Source: Collybiopsis luxurians FD-317 M1
Lineage: Eukaryota; Basidiomycota; Agaricomycetes; Agaricales; Omphalotaceae
Direction: 5' to 3'
NCBI GenBank assembly: GCA_000827265.1
Contig: KN834756.1
Location: 160,110-202,043, forward strand
DNA length: 41,934 nucleotides
The notes beneath the pieces were generated by a model, which was given only the letters and a program-made list of their open reading frames with translations, did no database searches and was not told the DNA's origin. The position numbers and the translations under genes are program-made. Below, in pieces: positions 21,251-31,290 of this stretch; within the stretch, counting starts at the first letter, position 1; every line of letters begins with the position of its first letter.

Positions 21251-22529
21251 TGGTGCAATCTCATATCCAGTTTGAGGATAGATAAGAAAGGAGTGAAAAC
21301 TCAGACTGGAGATGGAAGGATTATTTACTACAACTCCAAGAACACTGCTTTTGCTACTGGTTCTGTCATATGGGACCTCTACAGGATGGACGTGACCCCT
21401 GTAGATGCACCTCATTCCAATTCCTTGACATCTTTTTATTTGGACACCAATGTGATGGCAGCTATGGTTCCGGACATTAATTCCTTGTTTGGGATCAATT
21501 CCAATTCAGATTTCACCAAATGTGTGGGTTTTTCCACCATCTAATGGGGCACATGGATGTTAAAGGCCTAAAGCACACTACTACTGGCCTCCCTATTGGC
21601 AATGTCGAGGTCAAGAACTGCTGAATATGCATGCTGGCGAATATTAAAAGGCAGAAGTTCCCTAAATGGTCAAATACACAAGCTGACCATCCTCTATTTT
21701 GCATCCATTGTGACATTTGTGGTCCTCTCCCTCTTGGTTATGGCAATTTTCACTACTTTATCATTTTTGTTGACAACTATTCATGATATATTATCATCTA
21801 TTTTCTCAAATCTAAATCAGATGCCCTTAAATGCTTTCACAAATTCAGAATCACTGCAGAAAAATATCTTGGTTACTCCCTGACCATCCTTCAAGTTGAC
21901 AATGCAGCAGAACTCACCTTCAGCAACTTCAGGAAATATTGCAAAATGAATGGAATCACATATGAACTATCAATTCCTGATGCCTCTCAGCAAAATGGCA
22001 TGGTGGAATGCGCTATCCAAACTATTGAATGCATTATGCATGCCATGCTTGTCAATGGCAATCTCCCTCCTTGGTTCTGGCCTCTGTCTGCTCAAGCCAG
22101 TGTACATGTCAGAAATCACATTCCCCATCCTGCTGTACTGCCGGACACTACTCCTTTCAAACATTGGGTGAAGAAGCATGCAGATTTATCACATTTGCGA
22201 CCTTTTGGTGCCCTTGTCACAGCAAGGAAGACAAATTCTGACACTCTCAATAAGGCAGCAGAATGTGGGGAAGAGGGGAGATTTGTGGGATACACTAGAG
22301 ATGCAAAGGGGTATCTCATCTATTTTCCCCACTCGAAATCCATTTGACCATGTAGGGATGTTATGTTCCACAGGTTTCCTACCTCACTCCCTTCGCTCCC
22401 ACCCTTGCAACTACTATGGGATGACATGTTGTTTGATCTTGAAGACCGCTTTCTTGAAACTGATGAGCTTAAAAGAAGCTCTATTAATATTGTACTGAGA
22501 GAAATAACAAACCGAATCCAGTCTGACAT
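21251..22529 (+). pseudogene. copia integrase region
   Basis: The zinc-binding part is recognisable near 21530 (HHLMGHMDVKGL) but with shifted frames up to about 21900. The catalytic core is partly preserved: HCDICGPLPLGYG, YSLTILQVDNAAEL and QQNGMVEC carry the D, D and E positions. The C-terminal part reads LRPFGALV, GRFVGYT and KGYLIYFP, then a TGA at 22345-22347. Integrases of this class insert element cDNA into the genome; this one is broken by at least two frameshifts and several stops. Confidence 0.7.
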
Positions 22530-22587
22530 GTAAGTAACATGCTTACCATCTTGGATATACTTTATTTTTTTGACCTGTAATGTGCAG
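22530..22587 (+). other. intron-like segment within copia pol
   Basis: A consensus donor GTAAGT (22530) and acceptor TGTGCAG (22587) enclose 58 bp, the same size as the host introns here. Removing it keeps the frame (QSD, then PIKFNHTEN) and skips a TAA. It could be a real intron, used or acquired, or a coincidence in a decayed sequence. Confidence 0.35.
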
Positions 22588-24524
22588 GCCTATCAAATTT
22601 AATCATACAGAGAACATCTTGCCGATGACAGCTAATGGTCACAATACCATGCCAGAATTGAATCCTTTGGATCATGACCAGGATGATGACATTGTCATGC
22701 AAGATTCAGATATACCCATTGCCAGTCAGCATCCTCAGCACAGTCACAGGCTTCCCGCTAGGTACATTGTGAATTAATTGGAAGCTTTGGTCAAGGGGGG
22801 GACAGATATTCTGGCCAACATTCTCAGCTCCCAATTAGACAAAGTTGAAGTTGAATGCAGTGAAACCAATTTCCCTAGACTAGCAAAGTGCTTTGTCAAA
22901 GCTGAGATAGCATTTGCAGGCACTGCACTCACAGATCCTATTGACAATTCAGAAGCCAAAGACCCAAAATCTGTGCAGGAGGCAAAGTCTTCTGCATACT
23001 GGACATATTGGCTAGCTGCAATTTACAAGGAGCTGGAGTCCCTCAGACAAAAGGGGGTATATGAAGAGATCACTGAACTGCCACCTGGAAGGAAGGCTGT
23101 AGACTCAAAATGGGTCCTTCACATCAAGAGAGATTGTGACAGACTCATCTCTAGATTCAAAGCATGCCTAGTTGCAAAAGGTTTCATGCAAATTCCTGGC
23201 CAAGATTTTAATTATACCTTCGCACTGGTAGCTAGATGGGAGTCCATGCGAACAATCCTAATGCTTGCCGCAGAACACAATATGGAATTGCAACAAATCA
23301 ACATCAAAACTGCTTTCCTGAATGGTCCATTGGAAGAAGAAATCTATATGCGGGCTCCAAACATTGTTGGATCTGGCTTCTGGCATTTATGAAAGGAGTT
23401 GTATGGATTGAAGCAGTCAGGATGACAGTGGTATTTGAAACTTAATGCAAAACTTGGGTTGATTGGTTTCAAATGTACAGAATCTGATTGGAGCATATAC
23501 ACTTGCACGCAGGAGACAGAACAAGCATACATCATAACCAGCATGGATGATATGCTCATAGCCTCATCATCAAAAGCTGAATCAGATTCAATTGTAAATG
23601 ATCTAGCTTCCTTATTCAAGATCACTGACAATGGAAAACTGAAATTCCACCTGGGCTGTAGCATAGAACAAAATTGACAGAGTCACTCACTTAAACTTGG
23701 TCAACAAACATACACCCAGTCTATCCTTTGGGAATTTGGTTTTGAAAACTGCAACCCAGTTTCAACCCCTATGGATCCTGGCACTCAACTTACTCCCCGA
23801 ACTGAGCCCCTCACACCTGATGAACTCAAATGAGTTAAAGATTTTCCCTACTGTGCTGTAGTTGGAAAATGTATGTATCTTTCAACTTGCTTGCAACCTG
23901 ACATAGCATACGCGGTACAAGAATTAGCCCGATTCATGTCAAATTATGGGCCCTCTCATATCACAGCTGCCAAACACCTTCTTCACTATCTAAAGGGAAC
24001 CCAGATGTATGGGATTTTCTTAGGGTCTGGGAAATTGATATATCCCATGGTGCATGCACTCACAGATTTAGACTGGGGAATGGGAGATGCAAGAAAATCT
24101 GTATCTGGATTTCTCATCATGATGGGGAAGTCACCTTTATTGTGGAGCTCCAAACAGCAGGCAGTCATTGCACTCTCCTCCTGCGAGGCTGAATATCTCG
24201 CATCAATGCACTGTGCCTGTGACATATTATGGTTTCAGAATTTCTTTCACGAATTAGGCTTTCCCCAGTACTCACCAACCTCCATCTTCTGTGACAACCA
24301 AGGTACTATTGCCTGTACTCACAACCCACACGCTCACAGCAAAATGAAACATATTGACATGATACGAGCTCATTTTATTAGGAACTGCATACTGAAGTGA
24401 CAAATCAATGTTATACATGTATCAAACAAGGAGAACATTGCTGATTTATTCACAAAACCCTTGCACCGTACTCTACATTCTAGGTGGGTTAATATGCTTG
24501 GACTCGACGCCGGTCAAGGGGGGG
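22588..24524 (+). pseudogene. copia reverse transcriptase and RNase H region
   Basis: Reverse transcriptase blocks are clear: VDSKWVLHIKRD, FKACLVAKGF, INIKTAFLNGPLEEEIYM, ELYGLKQSG and MDDMLIA. In the first catalytic block the usual Asp (..D(I/V)KTAFLNG) is Asn (INIKTAFLNG). RNase H follows with TDLDWG, SSCEAEYLA and CDNQGT, so its D, E and D are present. The C-terminal HVSNKENIADLFTKPL is typical of the family. Stops at about 22775 (TAA), 23390, 23423, 23675, 23831 and 24398 (all TGA) break the frame. Confidence 0.85.
24516..24524 (+). other. polypurine tract
   Basis: AAGGGGGGG-type purine run directly before the 3' LTR. It primes plus-strand synthesis in LTR retrotransposons. Confidence 0.7.
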
Positions 24525-24735
24525 TGTTAAATGGTGACCGGGCCGTCTCATCGGCATAGGCGCCATGTCTCTCCTATCTAGTATAGTAACCATCCTGGGA
24601 TGAAGCAAGCCCCTAACATATCTTGCTTCATACCAGGTGTGTATATTAATTCTACTTTATGTTTTGTATACCCTAACGTATCTTAAGATACCAGACTTAC
24701 CAAATATATTCTATCTATCTGATTAACCTTTGATA
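24525..24735 (+). repeat. 3' LTR of the copia element
   Basis: Begins TGTTAAATGGTGACCGGG and ends AACCTTTGATA, followed by the TSD AGCAT (24736-24740). At 211 bp it is the longer and probably original LTR form. Confidence 0.88.
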
Positions 24736-25796
24736 AGCATGGTGGGACCATAAACTCCAGCCATTCATCCTTTCTGGCATTGTTCAATGCTTCTCCAATA
24801 TGAGTGCAGAATCTTGGGCTCTCACTGAATCAAACACAAACATGAATGAAGCTCAACATGCTTGGACTAACCACTTCACTGGCACTGACTTATTGCTTTT
24901 GGAAGCCATCTTAAGGTTAGGTATTGCTTTTCAGACAATTTACTTCAACTGACAGACTCTGTCAGTGCCGAAAAACTCGATTTCAATACATTGGAGGAAA
25001 TAAACTTGTCTTTATGGAGTGGCGCTCTCAAGAACTCTCAAAATTCGCTTTTTGAACACACACACTGTCAGTTAAACCGTGAGTGGAATAAAATGAACAA
25101 GAGAAAAGTCCGGGATAGTCAGAACCAAGCAGTGGCCGATCTTCGTAAACAAACTGCTGATGCTGAAGCCACTGTGAAAGAACTCCGAAGCAAGCTTCGG
25201 GAGATCGCTGGCCCGAAATCCAGAGCTAAGAGATCAGCAGCGGAATCCAGTTCCTCTGGTTGTGCTGCTCCTATACGCAGATTGAAAGCTCAAGCGCGGT
25301 CCATAACTGATCCTTATCCAGTAATCCATAAGCTTCAAGTCTTCGATTAGTTTAGTTATTGATATCATCTTTCTAGCTGCAGTGCAAACTCAGTTGCCAT
25401 TGCCACAGCCTTTGCAAACACCGCTGGATGACCCATTCTCTGTTGCATGTAAGTCGACATTTCTTGTTTAGGCTTGAGATTCATTTGTATTATAAGACGA
25501 GATGTTAGACTACACACAGCCTGGACCGATGAATTTGGAGCAGCAAGCTTACGTGAACATGTGGGAGTTAACGCAACACCCACAGCCGACATACTATAGC
25601 TCAGGCTCAAGTTATACACAGGACAGCGACCTTACTCTATTCCGTACGTGTCGTTTTGCTGTTTTAGCTGTAGACTATGCTGAGTTCTATTATTCTAGCC
25701 CAAAGTAATGCAGTGGGGTTCTTGAATGAACCCTCCTCAAATATAAATGCCATTAATCTTGACTGGAGCTCATTAGGCTTCGGTAATCTCCCATGA
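24736..25796 (+). pseudogene. transposase-like gene, 3' part
   Basis: Continues the gene broken at 19327. The reading starts AWWDHKLQPFILSGI, then MNEAQHAWTNHFTGTDLLL, which is a highly typical block of this basidiomycete family. After an intron a coiled-coil, Lys/Arg-rich tail follows (24991-25350; VRDSQNQAVADLRKQTADAE, then KELRSKLREIAGPK). Further short exons follow after introns (donor GTAAGTCG near 25450; donor at 25644, acceptor at 25698) and end SSLGFGNLP with TGA 25794-25796. This part is better preserved than the 5' part. The extent of the small introns is my inference. Confidence 0.6.
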
Positions 25797-25892
25797 TTTT
25801 GCGAACATGATTTCAGTATACTATTTAATCAATATTGTGTATATATGGCTGAAAACTATCTCGAAGTATGACGTTAGTCTAGTTTGAAACTG

Positions 25893-26010
25893 GGTGAGCA
25901 TGGGCTGCCTCAGTGTGAGCTTTAGCGGCACGAGTCTGAGCATGAGCAGCGGGATGGTGAGTGCGAGCTCCTTAAGTCTGAGTGTGAGCCACCTCAGTGT
26001 GAGTGTCCGA
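25893..26010. repeat. right subterminal GTGTGAGTG array
   Basis: CAGTGTGAGC, GAGCATGAGC, TGGTGAGTGCGAGC, CTGAGTGTGAGCC and CAGTGTGAGTGTCC follow one another. This is the inverted counterpart of the array at 14961-15063. Confidence 0.7.
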
Positions 26011-26207
26011 TTGTAAGTACACCGGCGATCAGGTGATCTACTGGGCGCGTAAATTTCGATCGACATTGCAACTTGTCACTGAATTTATAGACAAGTTGAA
26101 ATTCTTGAAACTGTTGTTGGGAAGGAGCACCAGGCAGCAGTTCTTTCGTTTTTCTTTTTTTTTTATAAACCTTTCTAGCAGTTGTATCTAGGGTGGATGC
26201 TTTCCGA

Positions 26208-28426
26208 ATGGCTGCATTGTATCTCCATAATGCAATCTTCATTCCAGAGCCGTCGGATACTCAAGATTCCATTCCTCATACCAGGACCATCTCTTTGACT
26301 ACCCTTCGCACTATAACTACAGACAAGTCTCATCCCACAGAGCCTCTGCTTCATTCAAACAACTCGGGCTCTTTGGCTTACCAGGATCTGCTTTCCATGC
26401 AGCCTGGTTATCGAGACAGCGCTGTCGGTCTCTCGTTTGACGGCGGTCGTCCCACTTTGTCAGAGAAACAAGGTTATTGGGAAAAGTCTGTGAAGAAGAG
26501 ATTGCGTATTCTCAAATTCACTGGGTATATACTCGAACTTATTCTCGGTGCGTCGTGTTGTATTCGAGACTTGTATTATTCGTCTTGACTCGCTTTTCCA
26601 GGTATCTGGGCATTGTACAATACTAACAGGTATTTTATTGCGTATGCCATGTTCAACTCGACTCCTGGACAAGCAGCTGCACTTGCACTTGGGACAAGTA
26701 CTGTGGTTTGTGCTACATGTCTCGGTTGTGCTGCTATTCTTTCCATCTTCCAGCCGCACCTCATACGATCGCATGTCCCCATCCATTCCCTTCTTATCCT
26801 TCGAACTGTTTTCCATTATTTGGCTTCTGTCTGCTTGCTATACCTGGCCATTGTCAATCTTGCCCTCACAATAGTATGGAGAAACTCATCCATTCCGGAA
26901 CTCGTTCCAGAATTACGATGTCGGCTGGACGTCGACATCGTATGGTCAGTAACAACTGGAACCTGCAGTGGTACTGACTTCGCTCAATGGCTAGGTCTTG
27001 CCATCTTCCGCGTAGTCCTAACTGGCTTTCTCACTGTGAGTTCTCCCTACTTCTTGTTTCCGACTCCTTATTCTGAAACTTTCTCAATCAGGTTTTATTC
27101 TTATTCGTTTCCTCGGCTTACAACGACACACGACGAGCCTCTCGTTCATCCAGGCGCCATAGTCAACATCGACAACGTCGTATGCGCTCAGACAGCTCCG
27201 TTCCCACATCTCCTCCACTGACATCCGCTTCTTCCCAGCAACCTCTGAATCCTTCACATCCGCATCCACATCCACATCCGTCCTGCCGACCATCGCATGC
27301 TTCCCAGGGAACCCGTCGAATGACCCCTCCTGAACAGTCTATATGGGATTCCGGAACCTCCTCAGTTTTCTCGTCGTCCTCCTCTTCAGATATTGACGAC
27401 GAGGGTTCTACTCCTGTGCAGATGTCAGTGCGTTTAGTGAATAATGTCCCTGCATCTGGGACTACTCTTACTGCTAGCACCTCTTCCACGAACACCCAAA
27501 GCGACAGGGAGCTCAATAACTTTGCTGATCGTTTTCGTGCACTTATGTCTCAGATATCTAGGGAGGCGGATGATGCGTTGCGTTTAGCCCAATCGGAGGC
27601 TTTCGTCGAGGAGGAGGAAGACCCATCTTCTCTTCAATCGTGGGAAATATACACTTCGTTACCTCAGCCTAGACATCATCAACAGTATCCGCAGCAGTAT
27701 TATTACGACGAATATGGATACGGATATGGATACAATAACACCTCCACCTCCACCTCCTTGACCAGCAGTCCCAACCCCAACAGCCCCAATTTCCCAACCT
27801 TTAACTATCCCGACCCAAACCAAAACCCAACCAACCTCCCATTCCCACCCCAATTCTCACCCAAGTTCCCCCTCCCCGGCGCACAAGATGACCACATCCG
27901 CATCCTCAACGGTTTCGTCCGTCGCATGCCCACCATCGAAAGTCTCGGGAGTCGAGAGTTGGCTGTGAGCCTCGCATCTAGGTCGTCGCAGGACCGGTTC
28001 ACCTCGATGAGTATGATGAGTCATCCGTCGACGGAGTTTACGGGGACAGGGAGTGATCCGCCGAGTCGGGCAAATAGTTTGAGTATGGCGGCTGCGATGG
28101 AGGGTTTCACCACTACTTCGACAGAGGTGGGAGAGGTGGGGGAGATGGGGGAGCTTGTGAGTGTTGATGTGGCTGTGGGGGGTGGAGGTGAGAAGAATAG
28201 GGATGAAGGTGGCAGGGGTAGGGATGGGGGAGTGGGCTCTACGAGTCGGTGTCGCTCGTGCTACACTGCGCAAAGCAGTAACAGTTACAGTCCCGGTGCA
28301 AGGACTTCGTTGTCTGTCCCATTGACTCCGAGCTCCGATACTGCTACTGCGACTACTCTTATTACCTGTACCGCCCCAATAATACATTTGGTTAGCACAG
28401 GAAGTCGTTTCCAGATCTGCAACTGA
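26208..28426 (+). CDS. four-TM membrane protein with long Ser/Pro-rich tail
   Basis: Three exons: 26208-26547, 26602-27035 and 27092-28426. The introns are 54 and 56 bp (GTGCGT..CCAG, GTGAGT..TCAG) and the frame is kept across both. The product is about 702 residues. An N-terminal soluble part of about 100 residues is followed by four hydrophobic segments: about 100-122 (FTGYILELILGIWAL), 137-160 (ALGTSTVVCATCLGCAAIL), 172-200 (LASVCLLYLAIVNLALTIV) and 240-268 (FRVVLTGFLTVLFLFV). After an Arg-rich turn comes a 430-residue low-complexity tail with NNFADRFRALMSQISREAD, a Tyr/Gly run and a Pro/Asn run. I do not recognise a named family; a small transmembrane scaffold or sensor is possible but not shown. 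One extra C near 28374 relative to copy 1 shifts the last 18 residues (ends SRFQICN). Confidence 0.7.
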
Positions 28427-28439
28427 AACCGTTGGCTGC

Positions 28440-30214
28440 CTAGGGATTGAAGAATGCTTTGAGTAACACAGCAACGCGGCGCGCGCTCTAAGTAGTATCT
28501 GAGGAGAAGCCTGAGGCTCAGTAAGAGGAGGGGGAGAGTTGGTTTCGTCGTTCTTGAACCCGCTGTGACCATAGTACTGCACCCGTGGAACTAGAGCTCG
28601 AGCTCGCACGGCCTCAAGCCTCCGGCCCCAGCCTCCCAAACCCTTCCAACCTCCACCTTTCCTCCTCCCGCCCATCCCGACCCTCCATTGCACCCTCACA
28701 TCCTCCCCTGCCTACCACATTCCACTCCCGGCCGCCGCAGACTTGTATACCCAATCCACGCCCTACATCCCTCTTCCCCTTTGGCACGAAATCCCTATCG
28801 AACCCTGTACCATTCACATCCCACAGGGTCATGCTAGCGCGTCGGGGGAAGGCATTCAAGAGTTCTAGAGACAGGGTTGATATTGCGGAATGGAGAAGGG
28901 TGGTAGGGAGACGAGAGCGGGGTTGAGAGAAGAGACAGAAATAGAATGAAGTTTTGCGCGGTGAATCGAGGGGAGATGATATATCTCAAGCTGGGTAGCG
29001 AGGTTGGGTGTAGGAGGATGGTCGCCTGCTCGATCCTATTTTAGAGAACATCGAATAAGAATGGCCTGTATCCTACGTACCGTTTTCTCCAGCCAGATGC
29101 CGCCGCTTACTCTGTTGAATTTGCCACGAAAACCCGTTGAAAACTACGTATTCGCCATGATTGTCGAAGGGTAAGTCGACCATGTATTCTTCTTGTACAG
29201 CGCCGTACCACGCTGCGTAGTCGTAAAATTCGCCTCCGGCTTGTTTCCGGTGTCCGAAAGAAACGATGGAGACTTCCGAGTATGGATCGAGGCCGGAGAG
29301 ATTGAGAAAGGGGAAGAGACCGCCTGGGGTAGGAGGGTGCGGTGATATTCAATAGCGGCCGAGGAGGGTCTACGAGAGGGAAACAAAGATATATCTCAAG
29401 GTGGGTAGCGAGTTTGGGTGTAGGAGGATGGTCGCCTGTGACGAGTGAAAGGCTGATTTTTCGAATCCTACCGAGATCATATTTTAGAGAACATCGAATA
29501 GGAACGGCCTGTATCCTACGTACCGTTTTCTCCAGCCAGATGCCCTGCTTACTCTGCTGAATTTGCCACGAAAACTTGTTGAAAACTACGCGTTTGCTAT
29601 GTTTGTCGAAGTCGGTCTCCTCCTTGTACAGCGCCGTACCGCACTGAATAGCCGTAAAGTTCTCCAGCTTGTTTCCGGGGTCCAAAAGAGACGACGCAGA
29701 CTTCGAAGTATGGGTCGAGGCCTGAGAGATCGAGAAAGGGGAAGAGACTGCCAGCTGGAGGAGGGTGTGGAGATATTCGATAACGGCCGGGGGGGGGGGG
29801 TTCTATGAAAGGGAAACCAAGAAGTGTTAGAATTGGAACAAGGAAAATGATAAAGGCGGGTAAAACATACATCAAACACGATATTCTTCTAGCTCATTGG
29901 TCGCCGCTACCTCCAACAATTCAACTTTCTCCTTCCTTGACCGAGCAACGGCTGAGCATGCTTCCCGGATCCGAGCGGGTACACGGATATTTTTGGTATT
30001 TGGATTACTGGTGGGACTCCTGAGCATTGGCTTAGGGGGATGCACTTGGGTTCGACCTAGCGTTGATGCTGAAACGACGATGAAGCGGAAGAGCGTATGT
30101 TGATCCTGGAGTAATACTCAGGATTTTGATATAACAATTTGAAAAACACGAATGGAGCGTCGGTGCTACGATTAGAGGCCAGGTGTTCGAGCCATTAAAT
30201 GATGACCATAACAT
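28440..30214 (-). pseudogene. twin-ABC ATPase remnant, copy B, with internal tandem duplication
   Basis: It is homologous to copy A and shares its large internal deletion and the 4-base loss in the second P-loop. It is therefore descended from an already broken gene. In addition, the stretch 28975-29384 is repeated in tandem, diverged, at 29385-29795. The first P-loop region has an in-frame TGA and a 20-bp class deletion. The block KGKRDVGRGLGIQVCGG of the second domain is still readable near 28760. A run of 12 G lies at 29789-29800. No functional ATPase can be encoded. Confidence 0.7.
28975..29795. repeat. about 410-bp tandem duplication inside ABC copy B
   Basis: Both halves start GATATATCTCAAG(C/G)TGGGTAGCG. 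They run through ACGTACCGTTTTCTCCAGCC and TGTACAGCGCCGTACC and end in the ATATTCRATARCGGCCG block, with roughly 15% divergence by eye. Confidence 0.75.
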
Positions 30215-31290
30215 CAGACAAGCGAGAGTTGGGCGAGAGAAGCGTCTAGCTTTAAGCGCTCAGCGCCGACGGACTGGCACGGACCGATGGGCCGAAAATG
30301 GCCGATCGATTTGGCTAAGGCGAGAAGTCTGCGATGGAGATTTCTTCAACAAATTGGAAGACAGAGCGCGGCGCGCTATAAGCAAGGGAGATCTAAGAAG
30401 AAGTCTGAGGCTTGCAGTCTTCCACAAATGTACCTGTATTGACTCGTTTTTTGACCGAATCCTTCAATAGAAGAACGATAGCCTGAGAGATAGGATCTTT
30501 AGTACCTGACACATAAGTGGGCCAGCACTAGTGTGTGGCGGGACTCATGCCCCGTTCAGTTATGGGCTTTCCCAGAGCATCCAATGTAATGAACACTAAG
30601 CTAAACATATATAAATTACAAAATTTAGATCAATTCAAAATTGCCTGTCTTGGATCAGGCACAAAATCACCACCACAGAAACTTGGCATTCCATTCCATT
30701 TCGTGCACTCGTAAATAGTACATTCAAACTGTGAGTAAAAAAGGGCCGCTGAACACCCTTCAATGTTCATCCCCGCCCATCATTCGACTCATTTGTGCCA
30801 ATTTTGGATTAATGAAAAGTGTGAATCGGAGTAGTCATGGAAGGTTTATCGATCAGTGTAGATTAGTGTTGTAACAATTCGATTAAGTTAGCAATCTTTC
30901 TAGAAATTAACCAAAATTGAGATCTAAAATTTTCACTATAAGCACTTCACAAGCGGCTAGAATCGGCTCTCTCAGCGTATATAAAGAACCGGCAGTCACA
31001 TCGAAAACACCTGTTGACTCTCATCACCGGTTCGGATATCTCGTTCCAGGATTTACGCAGCTTGAGATAACGCGGCCGCGAAGAATTGACAACTCATGGA
31101 TCAATACAATAGGTGAGTCATTTGATATGCATATAGTCTAAGCATAAAATCTTACTTTCTGATTAGGAATGTTCAATATAGTTCCCAGTCCATTAACAAC
31201 AGGTACGATTAAGTGATATTATTAATCTTCGATACACTCTTAATCTTCTATAAACTTAAAAGCATTTTACCAAATGCATCTCATTTTACC
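30215..31290. promoter_or_regulatory. intergenic and promoter region of NLR2
   Basis: Counterpart of 7859-8788. It contains the conserved block from about 30745, TATATAAAG at 30978-30986 and a leader intron candidate at 31113-31166 (GTGAGT..GATTAG, 54 bp). A short repeat (GCGGCGCGCTATAAGC, then AGATCTAAGAAGAAGTCTG) near 30370 is also recognisable near 8095, 6545 and 28475. Confidence 0.45.
30978..30986 (+). promoter_or_regulatory. TATA-like box of NLR2
   Basis: TATATAAAG, conserved at 8507-8515 before NLR1. The first ATG of the proposed NLR2 coding sequence is about 305 bp downstream, with a 54-bp leader intron between. Confidence 0.45.

Larger units (their letters stand above)
19332..24735 (+). 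mobile_element. Ty1/copia-type LTR retrotransposon, degenerate
   Basis: The element is bounded by LTRs of 153 bp (5') and 211 bp (3') and 5-bp TSDs. A copia-type primer-binding site follows the 5' LTR and a G-rich polypurine tract precedes the 3' LTR. The internal order is gag, protease, integrase, reverse transcriptase, RNase H, which is the Ty1/copia order. Many in-frame stops, two frameshifts and loss of catalytic aspartates show it is not autonomous. Confidence 0.9.
14936..26035. mobile_element. large DNA-transposon-like unit with nested copia element
   Basis: Both ends carry short repeats in inverted orientation: CACTCACAC arrays at 14961-15063 and GTGTGAGTG arrays at 25893-26010. The inverted match extends into single-copy-like ends (GGACAC(AC)TCACACT on both sides, preceded by GGGGGTATAGGTATAACT on the left and, read inverted, GCCGGTGTACTTACAATC on the right). 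Between them lies one plus-strand gene of a basidiomycete transposase-like family, so the simplest reading is a single TIR-type element. About 5.4 kb of its 11.1 kb is the nested retrotransposon. Exact termini and TSD could not be fixed. Confidence 0.55.
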
